In this document: positions 37,061 to 52,509 of the stretch, in pieces | Position numbering within the stretch: position 1 is the first letter of the stretch | How the letters are laid out: every line of letters starts with the position of its first letter | DNA from: Nocardioides sp. zg-1308 | GTDB taxonomy: Bacteria; Actinomycetota; Actinomycetes; Propionibacteriales; Nocardioidaceae | Direction of reading: 5' to 3' | Assembly (NCBI RefSeq): GCF_013155375.1 | Contig: NZ_JABJQY010000002.1 | Coordinates: forward strand, 1,798,001-1,862,000 | DNA length: 64,000 nucleotides | Made by a program: the position numbers and the translations under genes | Notes under the pieces: model-generated | What the model was told of the DNA's origin: nothing | The model's input: the letters and a program-made list of their open reading frames with translations, nothing else | Database searches by the model: none

Positions 37061-38037
37061 TCCTGGTCCTGGTGGAGGTCACGCCCGCGGGCGAGGCCGT
37101 CGAGACCTCGTGCGAGGCCCTCACGTTCGCCCGCGACCTCTCCGCCGCCGGCGGCGGGGTCGCCATCGACGCCGTCGTCGTCGGCCGGCCCGACGACGCG
37201 CTCGTCGGCGAGCTCGCGTCCTACGGCGTCCGGCGCGTCCACGCGCTCACCGGGTCGGCGTACGACGCCTATGCCGGTGCAGCCTGGGCCGCCGGGATGC
37301 TCGCGGTCCGCGAGCGGGCGGGCTCGGTGGTGCTGATGGCCGCCGGCACGTCCCGCGGCAACGAGGTGCTGGCCCACGCAGCGGCACGCACCGGCGTGCC
37401 GATGGCCGCCAACGCCGTCTCCTTCGGCGGCCTGTCGCCCTTCACGGTGACCCGCCAGGTCGTGGGCGGCGCCGCGCTGGAGGAGATGCAGCTCGGGCAG
37501 CGGCCCGCCGTGTTCACGGTCGCCGGGCACGCCGTGCAGGCCACCCCCGCCGACGCCCCCGGTGCGGGCGAGCTCGTCATCGAGACGCCGGACGTCGCCG
37601 AGGCCGACCTCGTCGCGCGCGTGGTGTCCACCGACGAGCCCGCGCCCGACCTGTCCGGCGCGCTGAAGTCGGCGCGCGTCGTCGTCGGCGCGGGGCGCGG
37701 GGCCGGCTCGGCCGACGGCTTCGGCGAGATCCTCGAGCTCGTCGACCTCCTCGACGCCTCCCTCGGGGTCTCGCGCGTGGTGACCTCGCTCGGCTGGCGC
37801 CCCCACCACGAGCAGGTGGGCCAGACCGGGAGCCGGATCGCGCCCGACCTCTACATCCCGTGCGGCATCAGCGGTGCCATCCAGCACTGGGCGGGCTGCA
37901 GCAGCGCCAAGGCCATCCTGGCCATCAACACCGACCCCGACGCACCGATGGTCACCAAGGCCACCCACGCGGTGATCGGCGACCTCCACGAGGTCATCCC
38001 GGCGGTCAACGCCGAGATCCGCCGCCGGCGCGGCTGA
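37057..38037 (+). CDS. etfA: Electron transfer flavoprotein alpha subunit
   Basis: 326 residues from ATG 37057 (ATGA overlap with etfB). The N-terminal domain starts ILVLVEVTPAGEAVETS. The C-terminal FAD domain has VVVGAGRGAGSADGFGEILELVDLL and IPCGISGAIQHWAGCSSAK followed by AILAINTDPDAP, the classical EtfA FAD-binding motif. An ETF:quinone oxidoreductase gene is not in the window. It is the last gene before rpoB. Confidence 0.93.
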   Translation: MILVLVEVTPAGEAVETSCEALTFARDLSAAGGGVAIDAVVVGRPDDALVGELASYGVRRVHALTGSAYDAYAGAAWAAGMLAVRERAGSVVLMAAGTSRGNEVLAHAAARTGVPMAANAVSFGGLSPFTVTRQVVGGAALEEMQLGQRPAVFTVAGHAVQATPADAPGAGELVIETPDVAEADLVARVVSTDEPAPDLSGALKSARVVVGAGRGAGSADGFGEILELVDLLDASLGVSRVVTSLGWRPHHEQVGQTGSRIAPDLYIPCGISGAIQHWAGCSSAKAILAINTDPDAPMVTKATHAVIGDLHEVIPAVNAEIRRRRG

Positions 38038-38121
38038 CCCGAACGGGCCCCGGGCCGCCCGCGGGCGGGTGGTCGGGGCCGTGCCGGGGGCGCCCATGCG
38101 GGTGGTCACGGCGCGTTCTGC

Positions 38122-38150
38122 TTGACCCGGGGCCCCGCGACGTTCATAGT
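38122..38150 (+). promoter_or_regulatory. Candidate rpoBC promoter
   Basis: TTGACC (38122-38127) and CATAGT (38145-38150) are 17 bp apart in the 284-bp gap between etfA and rpoB. A start near 38157 gives a leader of about 165 bases. The rest of the gap holds no gene that I can support. Because rplL has its own terminator, rpoBC needs a promoter of its own here. Confidence 0.6.
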
Positions 38151-38321
38151 CGTGGCCAACGCGTGGCACTCTCCCTTCGGGAATCGACCCCGCGTTTGAA
38201 GCGTGTCCGCAGTTGCGCTATCGTAGTTCCTTGCGCCTGCCCTCAGATGCCCGACGCCTTCGGACGGTTGTTGCGGTGGTCGGCCGGCGCCAGATCACTT
38301 GATCATTCGTGAGGACACCTC

Positions 38322-41903
<3,582 letters not shown>

Positions 41904-41910
41904 GCGCGTC

Positions 41911-41936
41911 GGTACGCCGGCTCCGGCCGGCGTACC
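41911..41936 (+). other. Intergenic hairpin between rpoB and rpoC
   Basis: GGTACGCCGG (41911-41920) and CCGGCGTACC (41927-41936) form a perfect 10-bp stem with loop CTCCGG and no T tract. It is more likely an RNA-processing or partial attenuation element than a full terminator, since rpoC must be transcribed through it. Confidence 0.5.
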
Positions 41937-41990
41937 GCCCTCAGTCCCAGCACCACTCTTTCCCAGAACTAACGAAGGACATCAGCCATC

Positions 41991-45836
<3,846 letters not shown>

Positions 45837-45848
45837 GTCGGATCGACA

Positions 45849-45883
45849 GGCCCCGGTCTCCCTCACGGGAGGCCGGGGCCTTT
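45849..45883 (+). terminator. rpoC terminator
   Basis: GGCCCCGG (45849-45856) pairs with CCGGGGCC (45873-45880); TCTCCC/GGGAGG extend the stem around a TCAC loop, and TTTC follows. This is a clear intrinsic terminator for rpoBC. Confidence 0.85.
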
Positions 45884-45920
45884 CGTCATGCCCTCATGTC
45901 GAGACGGGCGCGACTTTTGA

Positions 45921-45949
45921 TTGACCTCCGACACAAGTCGGCCTAGCGT
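45921..45949 (+). promoter_or_regulatory. Candidate promoter of the Tat-exported isomerase-like gene
   Basis: TTGACC (45921-45926) and TAGCGT (45944-45949) have a 17-bp spacer and lie 55 bp before the ATG at 46005. Confidence 0.55.
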
Positions 45950-46004
45950 CGAGACGCGATGTGACGACCACCACGTCGCACCCCTCGGACGAAAGGTGGC
46001 CACC

Positions 46005-47027
46005 ATGTGCTTCGGACATGACGGGGACGCGGCGCTCGAGCGCTCCCTCGCCCAGAAGGGCGCCAGCCGGCGCGGACTGCTCCGCGGAGCGGCAGGCGTC
46101 GCGGCGGGAGCCGCCGCGGTCGGCGCGACGGCGACGCCGGCGCTCGCCCAGGGCCGCGGACCGGGCCACGGCCACGGCCACGGGCACGGGCGGCGCCGCG
46201 AGGTGCCGCACGACCGCATCAGCATCCAGCTCTACACGCTCCGCTCGGCGGCCGACGAGCTCGTCGTGGGCGACCCGGTGAAGATCGGCTACCTGCGGGT
46301 GCTGGAAGCGCTCGCTCGCTACGGCTACGAGCGGGTGGAGCTCGCCGGTCTCTACGGGCAGACGGCGGCCGCGATGCGCGCCACCCTCGACGACCTCGGC
46401 CTGCGGGCCACGTCGAGCCACGACGGCATCAGCGCCACCATCGGTGCCGCGCACCTGAAGTTCCAGAACGCCCGGACGCTGGGCCAGCGCTACGTCAACG
46501 TGCCCTACCTCAACTCCGACAAGCTCGCCGACTGGCAGAGGTGGGCGGACCAGATGAACGAGGAGGCCAGGGTCGCGAGGAGCTACGGGCTGCGCTACGG
46601 CTACCACAACCACGCCCACGAGTTCACGATCGACCTCGGCGGCGGGCTGACACCGTGGGAGGTGTTCATGGACCGCCTCGACCGCCGGTTCGTGCACCTC
46701 GAGGTCGACCTCTACTGGGCCTTCACCGCCGGCGTGAACACCGGGCACACGACCGCCGAGTCGGCGCTCGAGTTCGCGAAGGACGTCGTCAACGACGCCC
46801 CGCTCGCGGTCCGGCAGTACCACGTCAAGGACCGCACCGCGATGGGCACGACCCAGGCCGAGGCCGACATGTGCGACCTGGGCGTCGGGGTCATCGACTT
46901 CCCCGAGCTCTTCCGCAACCACGAGGTCGAGGAGTACATCGTCGAGAACGACACCCCCGACAACCCTGCGGCACCGCTGCTCTCGGCGGCGGTCGGTCAC
47001 CTCTACCTCGACCACCTGGAGTACTGA
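46005..47027 (+). CDS. Tat-exported sugar phosphate isomerase/epimerase-like TIM barrel
   Basis: 340 residues from ATG 46005 (GAAAGGTGG upstream). The N-terminus has a twin-arginine signal, SRRGLLRGAAGVAAG..., ending near ALAQ, then a His/Gly-rich stretch. The barrel has ISIQLYTLRSA, YGYERVELAGLYG, LRYGYHNHAHEF, VHLEVDLYWAFTAG and YHVKD, with metal ligands (Glu, Asp, His, Glu) typical of the AP-endonuclease-2 superfamily. Such exported members are common in actinobacteria, but their substrates are mostly unknown. Confidence 0.85.
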   Translation: MCFGHDGDAALERSLAQKGASRRGLLRGAAGVAAGAAAVGATATPALAQGRGPGHGHGHGHGRRREVPHDRISIQLYTLRSAADELVVGDPVKIGYLRVLEALARYGYERVELAGLYGQTAAAMRATLDDLGLRATSSHDGISATIGAAHLKFQNARTLGQRYVNVPYLNSDKLADWQRWADQMNEEARVARSYGLRYGYHNHAHEFTIDLGGGLTPWEVFMDRLDRRFVHLEVDLYWAFTAGVNTGHTTAESALEFAKDVVNDAPLAVRQYHVKDRTAMGTTQAEADMCDLGVGVIDFPELFRNHEVEEYIVENDTPDNPAAPLLSAAVGHLYLDHLEY

Positions 47028-47076
47028 GGTCGCGACTGGTCCGCGACCGGCTGGGGAGGTCTGAGAGGATTCCGGC

Positions 47077-48324
47077 GTGACCGCGCCCTCCTCGCGACCG
47101 ACCTCGGCCGACGTCCTCGTCGTCGGCGCCGGGCCTGCGGGCTCGGCCGCCGCGGCGTGGGCGGCGCGGGCCGGGCTCGAGGTCGTGCTGGTCGACGCGG
47201 CGACGTTCCCGCGTGACAAGACCTGCGGCGACGGTCTCACCCCGCGCGCGATCGGGGAGATGCAGAGGCTCGGCCTCGAGGACTGGCTGCGCGCCCATAC
47301 GGTCAACGAGGGACTGCGCGCGCACGGCTTCGGCCAGACGCTGCTGCTGCCCTGGCCGGGCGGCTCGCTCCCCGACTGGGGCTCGGCCGTGGCCCGCACC
47401 GAGCTCGACGACCACCTGCGCACGGTGGCGATCAAGAGCGGCGCCCAGGCGGTCGACGGCACCCGCGCGGTCGGCGTACGACGCGACGGCGAGCGGGTGG
47501 CCGCGGTCGAGCTGCGCGACGGCGCGGGCACCTACGAGGTCGCCTGCCGGTGGCTCGTGGTGGCCGACGGCGTGCGCTCGCCACTGGGCAAGGTGCTGGG
47601 CCGCGAGTGGCACCGCGACACGGTGTACGCCGTCGCCGGCCGGTCCTACGTCGACTCCGAGCTGTCCGACGACCCGTGGATCAGCTCCCACCTCGAGCTC
47701 CGCGACGAGGCGGGCGAGCTGGTCCCGGGCTACGGCTGGATCTTCCCGCTGGGCAACGGCACCGTGAACCTCGGCGCCGGCACGCTGGCGACGAGCCGAC
47801 GGCCCGCCGAGGTGGCCATCAAGCCGCTCATGCAGACCTACGCCGACACGATCGGCGCGGACTTCGGGCTGTCCGGCGAGCTGAGGATGCCGACCTCGGC
47901 GCTGCTGCCGATGGGCGGTGCCGTCAGCAACGTCGCGGGCCCCAACTGGGCGCTCATCGGCGACGCCGCCGCGTGCGTGAACCCGCTCAACGGCGAGGGC
48001 ATCGACTACGGCCTGGAGACCGGCCGCTTCGTCGCCGAGCACATCGCCGGGGGAGCCGGGCTCGGCGAGGCGTGGCGCTCGACGCTGGTGGAGCACTACG
48101 GCGAGGCGTTCTCCATCGCCCGGCGCCTGGCGGGGATCGCGACCCAGCCCCGGGTCGTGGCCGCGCTCGGCCCGGCCGGCATGCGCTCGGACTGGCTGAT
48201 GACGTTGGCGCTGCGGTGGATGGGCAACCTCGTCGACGACGCGGACCGTGACCGCGCCGCTCGGGTGTGGCGGTGGGCCGGCCGCCGGTCGATGGCCCGC
48301 GACGCGCGGCCGCCCTTTTCCTGA
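47077..48324 (+). CDS. Geranylgeranyl reductase-family flavoprotein (possible menaquinone reductase, MenJ-like)
   Basis: 415 residues from GTG 47077. FAD-binding start ADVLVVGAGPAGSAAAAWAAR, the GGR signature DAATFPRDKTCGDGLTPRA, GYGWIFPLGNGTVNLG and the second FAD motif ALIGDAAACVNPLNGEGIDYG. Family members saturate isoprenoid chains; the mycobacterial homologue MenJ reduces one isoprene unit of menaquinone-9. With menaquinone as the only actinobacterial quinone, this is the best guess. It is a single gene 49 bp after the isomerase. Confidence 0.8.
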   Translation: MTAPSSRPTSADVLVVGAGPAGSAAAAWAARAGLEVVLVDAATFPRDKTCGDGLTPRAIGEMQRLGLEDWLRAHTVNEGLRAHGFGQTLLLPWPGGSLPDWGSAVARTELDDHLRTVAIKSGAQAVDGTRAVGVRRDGERVAAVELRDGAGTYEVACRWLVVADGVRSPLGKVLGREWHRDTVYAVAGRSYVDSELSDDPWISSHLELRDEAGELVPGYGWIFPLGNGTVNLGAGTLATSRRPAEVAIKPLMQTYADTIGADFGLSGELRMPTSALLPMGGAVSNVAGPNWALIGDAAACVNPLNGEGIDYGLETGRFVAEHIAGGAGLGEAWRSTLVEHYGEAFSIARRLAGIATQPRVVAALGPAGMRSDWLMTLALRWMGNLVDDADRDRAARVWRWAGRRSMARDARPPFS

Positions 48325-48346
48325 GCACGCTCGGGCGGGCGGGTCC

Positions 48347-49381
48347 TCAGGCCGAGGTGCGCTCCGAACGGGTGCTCCTGCGGCGCTGCTCGATCCAGCC
48401 GAGCGGGTTGGTGAACGGCTCGAGCACGCGACGGACCGGCGGGCTGGCGAGCAGGAGGGCGAGCGCGACCGCACCCAGGATCGTCAGCACCAGCCCGAGG
48501 ATGGGCTGCGCCGCGGTGAAGTCCGGCCAGCCGAGCGCCAGGAACGTCTTGATGACGAAGCCGTGGAACAGGTAGATGACCATCGTCGCCGTGCCCATGG
48601 TGGTGAACCAGCCGAGGTCGCGCCGGGGCACGAGGGCCATCGCGGCGAACGCCCCCGCCAGGCCGACCATCATCACCGTCAGCCGCGTCTGGAACGCGAT
48701 CTCGTTGTCGATGGGCAGGTCGGAGTAGCCGGTGTCGTACCAGAGCAGCGCCGTCTCGGCCCACGTGTCGGTGTAGACCGCCATGATGCCGATGCCGACC
48801 AGCGTCGGGACCGCGGCGAGGCGGACCCACACGTCGTCGAGGTGCGCGAGGTGGCGCGGCTTGAGGTGCAGGCCCAGCACGAAGAAGGGGAGCAGGCCGA
48901 GGAAGCGCGGCATCATCAGGGCGTCGTCGGTCCACAGCCCGCCGAGCAGGCTGACGATCACCGAGAGCGGCAGGAACAGCCAGTGCAGCTTGAGGATCGG
49001 CGTCACCAACCGCCACATGAGCAGCACGATGAGGTACCACATCGTCCAGTGCGGCTCGAGCCACAACGGACCGGTCACGCCCTCCCCGACGACCTCGCGC
49101 CGGTAGTAGAACAGCGCCGGCTCGAAGAGCAGGTAGGGCACCGCCAGGGTGTAGACGAGGTTCTTCAGCCGCCGCCGGTCCCACTCGAACGACTTGGAGA
49201 GATAGCCGCTGATGAAGACGAACGCCGGGATGTGCCACAGGTAGATGAAGTCGTAGACCCAGTGGCTGCCCTTGGTCTCCTCGACCAACCCGATCGCGTG
49301 ACCGACCACGACCAGGGTCACGAGCACCATCTTGACGTTGTCGAGCCACGGGTCACGGGACGCGGGGGACACGGCGGACAA
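48347..49381 (-). CDS. Acyltransferase family 3 membrane protein
   Basis: 344 residues from TTG 49381; GTG 49372 is an alternative. About ten membrane helices. RDPWLDNVKMVLVTLVVVGHA with its His, FVFISGYLSKSFEWDRRRLKNL and the later membrane pairs match acyltransferase-3 proteins such as OafA and Fuc4NAc acetyltransferase. These O-acetylate cell-wall or exported glycans. It is convergent with the GGR gene (22-bp gap) and divergent from a NUDIX gene. The acceptor is unknown. Confidence 0.82.
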   Translation of the reverse strand: MSAVSPASRDPWLDNVKMVLVTLVVVGHAIGLVEETKGSHWVYDFIYLWHIPAFVFISGYLSKSFEWDRRRLKNLVYTLAVPYLLFEPALFYYRREVVGEGVTGPLWLEPHWTMWYLIVLLMWRLVTPILKLHWLFLPLSVIVSLLGGLWTDDALMMPRFLGLLPFFVLGLHLKPRHLAHLDDVWVRLAAVPTLVGIGIMAVYTDTWAETALLWYDTGYSDLPIDNEIAFQTRLTVMMVGLAGAFAAMALVPRRDLGWFTTMGTATMVIYLFHGFVIKTFLALGWPDFTAAQPILGLVLTILGAVALALLLASPPVRRVLEPFTNPLGWIEQRRRSTRSERTSA

Positions 49382-49412
49382 CCTACTTCACCTTCTTCAC
49401 TAGGTTGGAGGC

Positions 49413-50303
49413 ATGGGTTCCCTGCCGAGGAGACAGCGAGTGGCGGCGTACGCCGTCATGCTCCGCGAGCGTGGAGGGCGCGTCGAGATCCTGCTCAGCC
49501 GCCTCGCGCCCCGGGTCTCGCGCGCCGAGATGTGGACGCTCCCGGGCGGCGGCGTCGACCACGGTGAGGACCCCCGTGCAGCGCTGGTGCGCGAGATCCA
49601 CGAGGAGACCGGGCTCGCCGCCGCGGTCGGTGAGACGGCCCACGTCTACAGCGCCCACATGCCTCGCGCGCCCCGCGACGGGCTGCTCGTGGACGCCCAC
49701 GCGATCCGCATCGTCTACGACGCCTGGGTCCCGCCGGACGCCCCGGCGCCCCGGGTCGTCGAGGTCGACGGGTCCACCATCGAGGCCGCCTGGCACCGGC
49801 TCGAGGACGTGGCCTCCGGCGCCGTCCCGGTCGCGACGCAGGTGACCGACGCCCTCGTCGACCACCAGCCCCACCGGCTGCAGCGCGTCGCGGCGTACGC
49901 CCTGGTCCGCCGCGGCGACGACGTGCTGCTCACCCGGCTCTCCACGCGCGCCGCGCACCCGGGGAGCTGGACGCTGCCCGGCGGTGGGGTCGACCACGGC
50001 GAGCACCCGTCCGTGGCGCTGGCCCGCGAGGTCGAGGAGGAGTGCGGCCTGCCCTGCGAGGTGACCGGGCTGCTCGGCGTCCACGACACCCACTTCGCCG
50101 GGCACGCGCCGTCGGGTCGGATCGAGGACTACCACGGCATCCACCTCGTCTACGCCGCCACGGTCGGCGAGGGCGAGCCGCACGTGCAGGAGGTCGACGG
50201 CACCACCGACGCGGTCGCATGGGTGCCGATGGCCGACATCGAGGCCGGCGCCGTCGACGTCCTCGACCTGGTCCGCTATGCCACGAGGAGCACGCATGAC
50301 TGA
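49413..50303 (+). CDS. Tandem two-domain NUDIX hydrolase
   Basis: 296 residues. Two NUDIX domains in a row, both with intact catalytic boxes: GGVDHGEDPRAALVREIHEE (about residues 48-70) and GGVDHGEHPSVALAREVEEE (about residues 190-212). The halves share the QRVAAYA start (residues 8 and 155), so a duplication within the gene is clear. Substrates of NUDIX enzymes range from oxidised nucleotides to ADP-ribose, and the sequence does not decide. Its end overlaps the following dehydrogenase by eight bases. Confidence 0.88.
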   Translation: MGSLPRRQRVAAYAVMLRERGGRVEILLSRLAPRVSRAEMWTLPGGGVDHGEDPRAALVREIHEETGLAAAVGETAHVYSAHMPRAPRDGLLVDAHAIRIVYDAWVPPDAPAPRVVEVDGSTIEAAWHRLEDVASGAVPVATQVTDALVDHQPHRLQRVAAYALVRRGDDVLLTRLSTRAAHPGSWTLPGGGVDHGEHPSVALAREVEEECGLPCEVTGLLGVHDTHFAGHAPSGRIEDYHGIHLVYAATVGEGEPHVQEVDGTTDAVAWVPMADIEAGAVDVLDLVRYATRSTHD

Positions 50304-51558
50304 GACCGTCTTCACCTACGCCGCACCCGGCCTGAAGTTCGGCCGCGGCGCCAGCGACGAGATCGGCTGGGACGTCGAGCAGCTCGTCGCCACCGCGGGC
50401 CCGGCCCGGCGGGTGCTGCTGGTCACCGACCCCGGCGTGGCGGCGACCGGCAGCCCCGACCGGGTGGCGGCGTCGATGACCGCGCGGGGCCTCGACGTCA
50501 CGGTGTTCGCCGGCGCTCGGGTCGAGCCGACGGACGCCTCGCTCGAGGAGGCCATCGCCTTCGCGCGCGACGCCGGGCCCTTCGACGCCGTCGTCGCCGT
50601 CGGCGGCGGGTCCGCGATCGACACCGCCAAGGCCGTCGACCTGCTGCTGACCAACGCCGGGTCGCTGATGGACTACGTCAACGCGCCCGTCGGCGGCGGC
50701 CGGGCCCCCGAGCACCCTCTGCTCCCGCTCGTCGCCGTCCCGACCACCACCGGCACCGGGGCGGAGTCGACGACCATCTGCGTCCTCGACGTGCTCGCGC
50801 TCAAGGTCAAGACCGGCATCTCCCACGCCCGCCTGCGGCCCACCCTGGCCGTCGTCGACCCGGACCTCACCATGACGCAGCCGGCGATGGTGACCGCCTC
50901 GTGCGGGATGGACATCCTGTGCCACGCCCTCGAGAGCTGGACCGCGCGCTGGTTCGGCGACTTCGACGCCAAGCAGCCCGAGCAGCGGGTGCCCTACTGC
51001 GGCGCCAACCCGATCGCCGACATGTGGGCGGAGAAGTCGCTGTCACTGCTCGCCGGTGCGTTCCGGACCGCGGTGCGCGACGGCAGCGACCGCGAGGCGC
51101 GCGAGCAGATGGCGCTGGCCGCCACCTTCGCCGGGCTCGGCTTCGGCAACGCCGGCGTGCACGTCCCCCACGCCTGCGCGTACCCGATCGCCGGCCGCGT
51201 CCGGGACTACCGGCCCGAGGGCTACCCGGCCGACGAGCCCATCGTCCCGCACGGCATGGCCGTCGTGATGACGGCGCCCGCAGCCTTTGCGCTCACCCAC
51301 GAGGCGTCGCCCGAGCGGCACCGACGTGCGGCCGAGCTGCTCGGCGGTGACGGCGAGCCACTCCCTGCCGTGCTGCGCGGGCTGATGCGCGACGTGGGCC
51401 TGCCGAGCGGCCTGGCCGAGCTCGGCTACGGCGGGGCCGACGTCGACGACCTGGTGGAGGGCGCGCTCAAGCAGCAGCGACTGCTCGCGACCGCCCCCAT
51501 CGCGGTCACGGCCGAGGACCTGGCGAGGGTGTTCCGGGAGTCGCTCGAGCACTGGTGA
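50296..51558 (+). CDS. Iron-containing alcohol dehydrogenase, hydroxyacid-oxoacid transhydrogenase type
   Basis: 420 residues from ATG 50296, which overlaps the NUDIX stop. NAD-binding VVAVGGGSAIDTAKAVDLLL and PTTTGTGAESTTICVLD, then metal-site residues in GMDILCHALESWTA, HVPHACAYPIAG and PIVPHGMAVVM. Length and the ETVFTYAAPGLKFGRGA start resemble ADHFE1-type transhydrogenases, which couple 4-hydroxybutyrate oxidation to 2-oxoglutarate reduction. Actual substrate is uncertain. Confidence 0.83.
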   Translation: MTETVFTYAAPGLKFGRGASDEIGWDVEQLVATAGPARRVLLVTDPGVAATGSPDRVAASMTARGLDVTVFAGARVEPTDASLEEAIAFARDAGPFDAVVAVGGGSAIDTAKAVDLLLTNAGSLMDYVNAPVGGGRAPEHPLLPLVAVPTTTGTGAESTTICVLDVLALKVKTGISHARLRPTLAVVDPDLTMTQPAMVTASCGMDILCHALESWTARWFGDFDAKQPEQRVPYCGANPIADMWAEKSLSLLAGAFRTAVRDGSDREAREQMALAATFAGLGFGNAGVHVPHACAYPIAGRVRDYRPEGYPADEPIVPHGMAVVMTAPAAFALTHEASPERHRRAAELLGGDGEPLPAVLRGLMRDVGLPSGLAELGYGGADVDDLVEGALKQQRLLATAPIAVTAEDLARVFRESLEHW

Positions 51559-51757
51559 CCCGCGCCCGCGCGGCCGTCCGAGCAGTCGATGTTCACCGCC
51601 AGGTGTACGCAAGTGCCCGGGGGGGCTTCCGTACAGGTGGAGCCGAACAACGACTGCGCCTGACAGGGCCGCTGGCGCACGGCACTCCGTCGAGACCATC
51701 CGAACCCGGCTGTGGAGGACGGCCCGTTCGCCCGCTCCGGTCCCTACCGTCGAGGAC

Positions 51758-52429
51758 ATGGAGCTCTGGACCGAGCGGCAGGCGACCAGGCACCTGATGG
51801 TGCCCGGCGTCGGTCGCGACGCAGCGCGCAGTGCCCTGAAGGCCAACGTGGCGGGACGCCCGCTGTCGGCAGGGGGCACGCTCCTGTACGACGCCCGCGC
51901 CGTGTGTGCCGTCCTCGATCGGATGGACCCGCCGTGCGAGATCCGACAGCGGACGGGACGGCCGATCTTCGTGGCGCGCGTTGCGCCACGCACCCCAGAT
52001 CCGGCGAGCTCGTGGCGGACGTGGCGCGGGGCCGACGTCCTGGCGCCACGCCCCCAGCAGCTCGACGCGGTGCGAGGGTGGTGGCACCTGGGGTTCCGGC
52101 TGGAGGCGCTCCTGCGCGGCGTGGGGCAGTACAAGGGCGTGCCCTTCGTCGCGACCTGCGGTGGGATCGTGGTGCTCGGGGCCGAGATCCGCGGCATCGA
52201 CGCCGCGCTGGCGGACGAGGGCGCGGCGCTCAGCGAGGCGCGCATCGCCTCCTCCCCGCCCGGGTCGGACTACACGCGGCGGGCCTATGCCTTCGTGCTC
52301 GGCGAGGCGGGAGCCTGGTTCGACGGCCAGCGCGGCCGGCGGTTCACGACCGGAGCAGGGGGCCCGTTCCGGCTGCTCCACGGCAGGAAGCGGGATGCCT
52401 CGACCGGGCGACCTAGGATGGAAGCATGA
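51758..52429 (+). CDS. Uncharacterised protein with an HTH-like N-terminus
   Basis: 223 residues from ATG 51758 (GAGGAC upstream). I do not recognise the family. The first 55 residues (ERQATRHLMVPGVGRDAARS, then a LLYDARAV segment) read like the HTH of excisionase/MerR-type proteins. The remainder is Arg/Gly/Trp-rich, with LDAVRGWWHLGFRLEALLRG and FVATCGGIVVLGAEIRG, and no membrane helix. It begins a chain of overlapping starts and stops: its TGA overlaps the ATG of a 27-residue gene. Confidence 0.55.
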   Translation: MELWTERQATRHLMVPGVGRDAARSALKANVAGRPLSAGGTLLYDARAVCAVLDRMDPPCEIRQRTGRPIFVARVAPRTPDPASSWRTWRGADVLAPRPQQLDAVRGWWHLGFRLEALLRGVGQYKGVPFVATCGGIVVLGAEIRGIDAALADEGAALSEARIASSPPGSDYTRRAYAFVLGEAGAWFDGQRGRRFTTGAGGPFRLLHGRKRDASTGRPRMEA

Positions 52430-52509
52430 ACCCCCGCCACCGCCGACTCGTGATCCCGGTGGCACTGGGGACGCTCATCCTCATCGTCGTCCTCGCCGCG
52501 GTCCTGTGA
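52426..52509 (+). CDS. 27-residue single-pass membrane peptide
   Basis: The frame ATG (52426) to TGA (52509) encodes a basic start (MNPRHRRL) and one hydrophobic helix (VIPVALGTLILIVVLAAVL). Its start overlaps the stop of the upstream gene (ATGA) and its stop overlaps the GTG of the methyltransferase gene (GTGA), so it fills the exact space between two coding regions. Tight coupling on both sides and a plausible membrane helix argue that it is a real small protein and not chance. Function unknown. Confidence 0.6.
   Translation: MNPRHRRLVIPVALGTLILIVVLAAVL

Noticed and set aside
38205-38245. A further GTTGCG-type operator before rpoB
   Set aside because: One GTTGCG half-site occurs near 38214, but there is no matching CGCAAC arm at the right spacing and no tandem partner.
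41911-41936. Terminator between rpoB and rpoC
   Set aside because: The hairpin has no T tract and rpoC has no convincing promoter in the gap, so the genes are likely co-transcribed through it.
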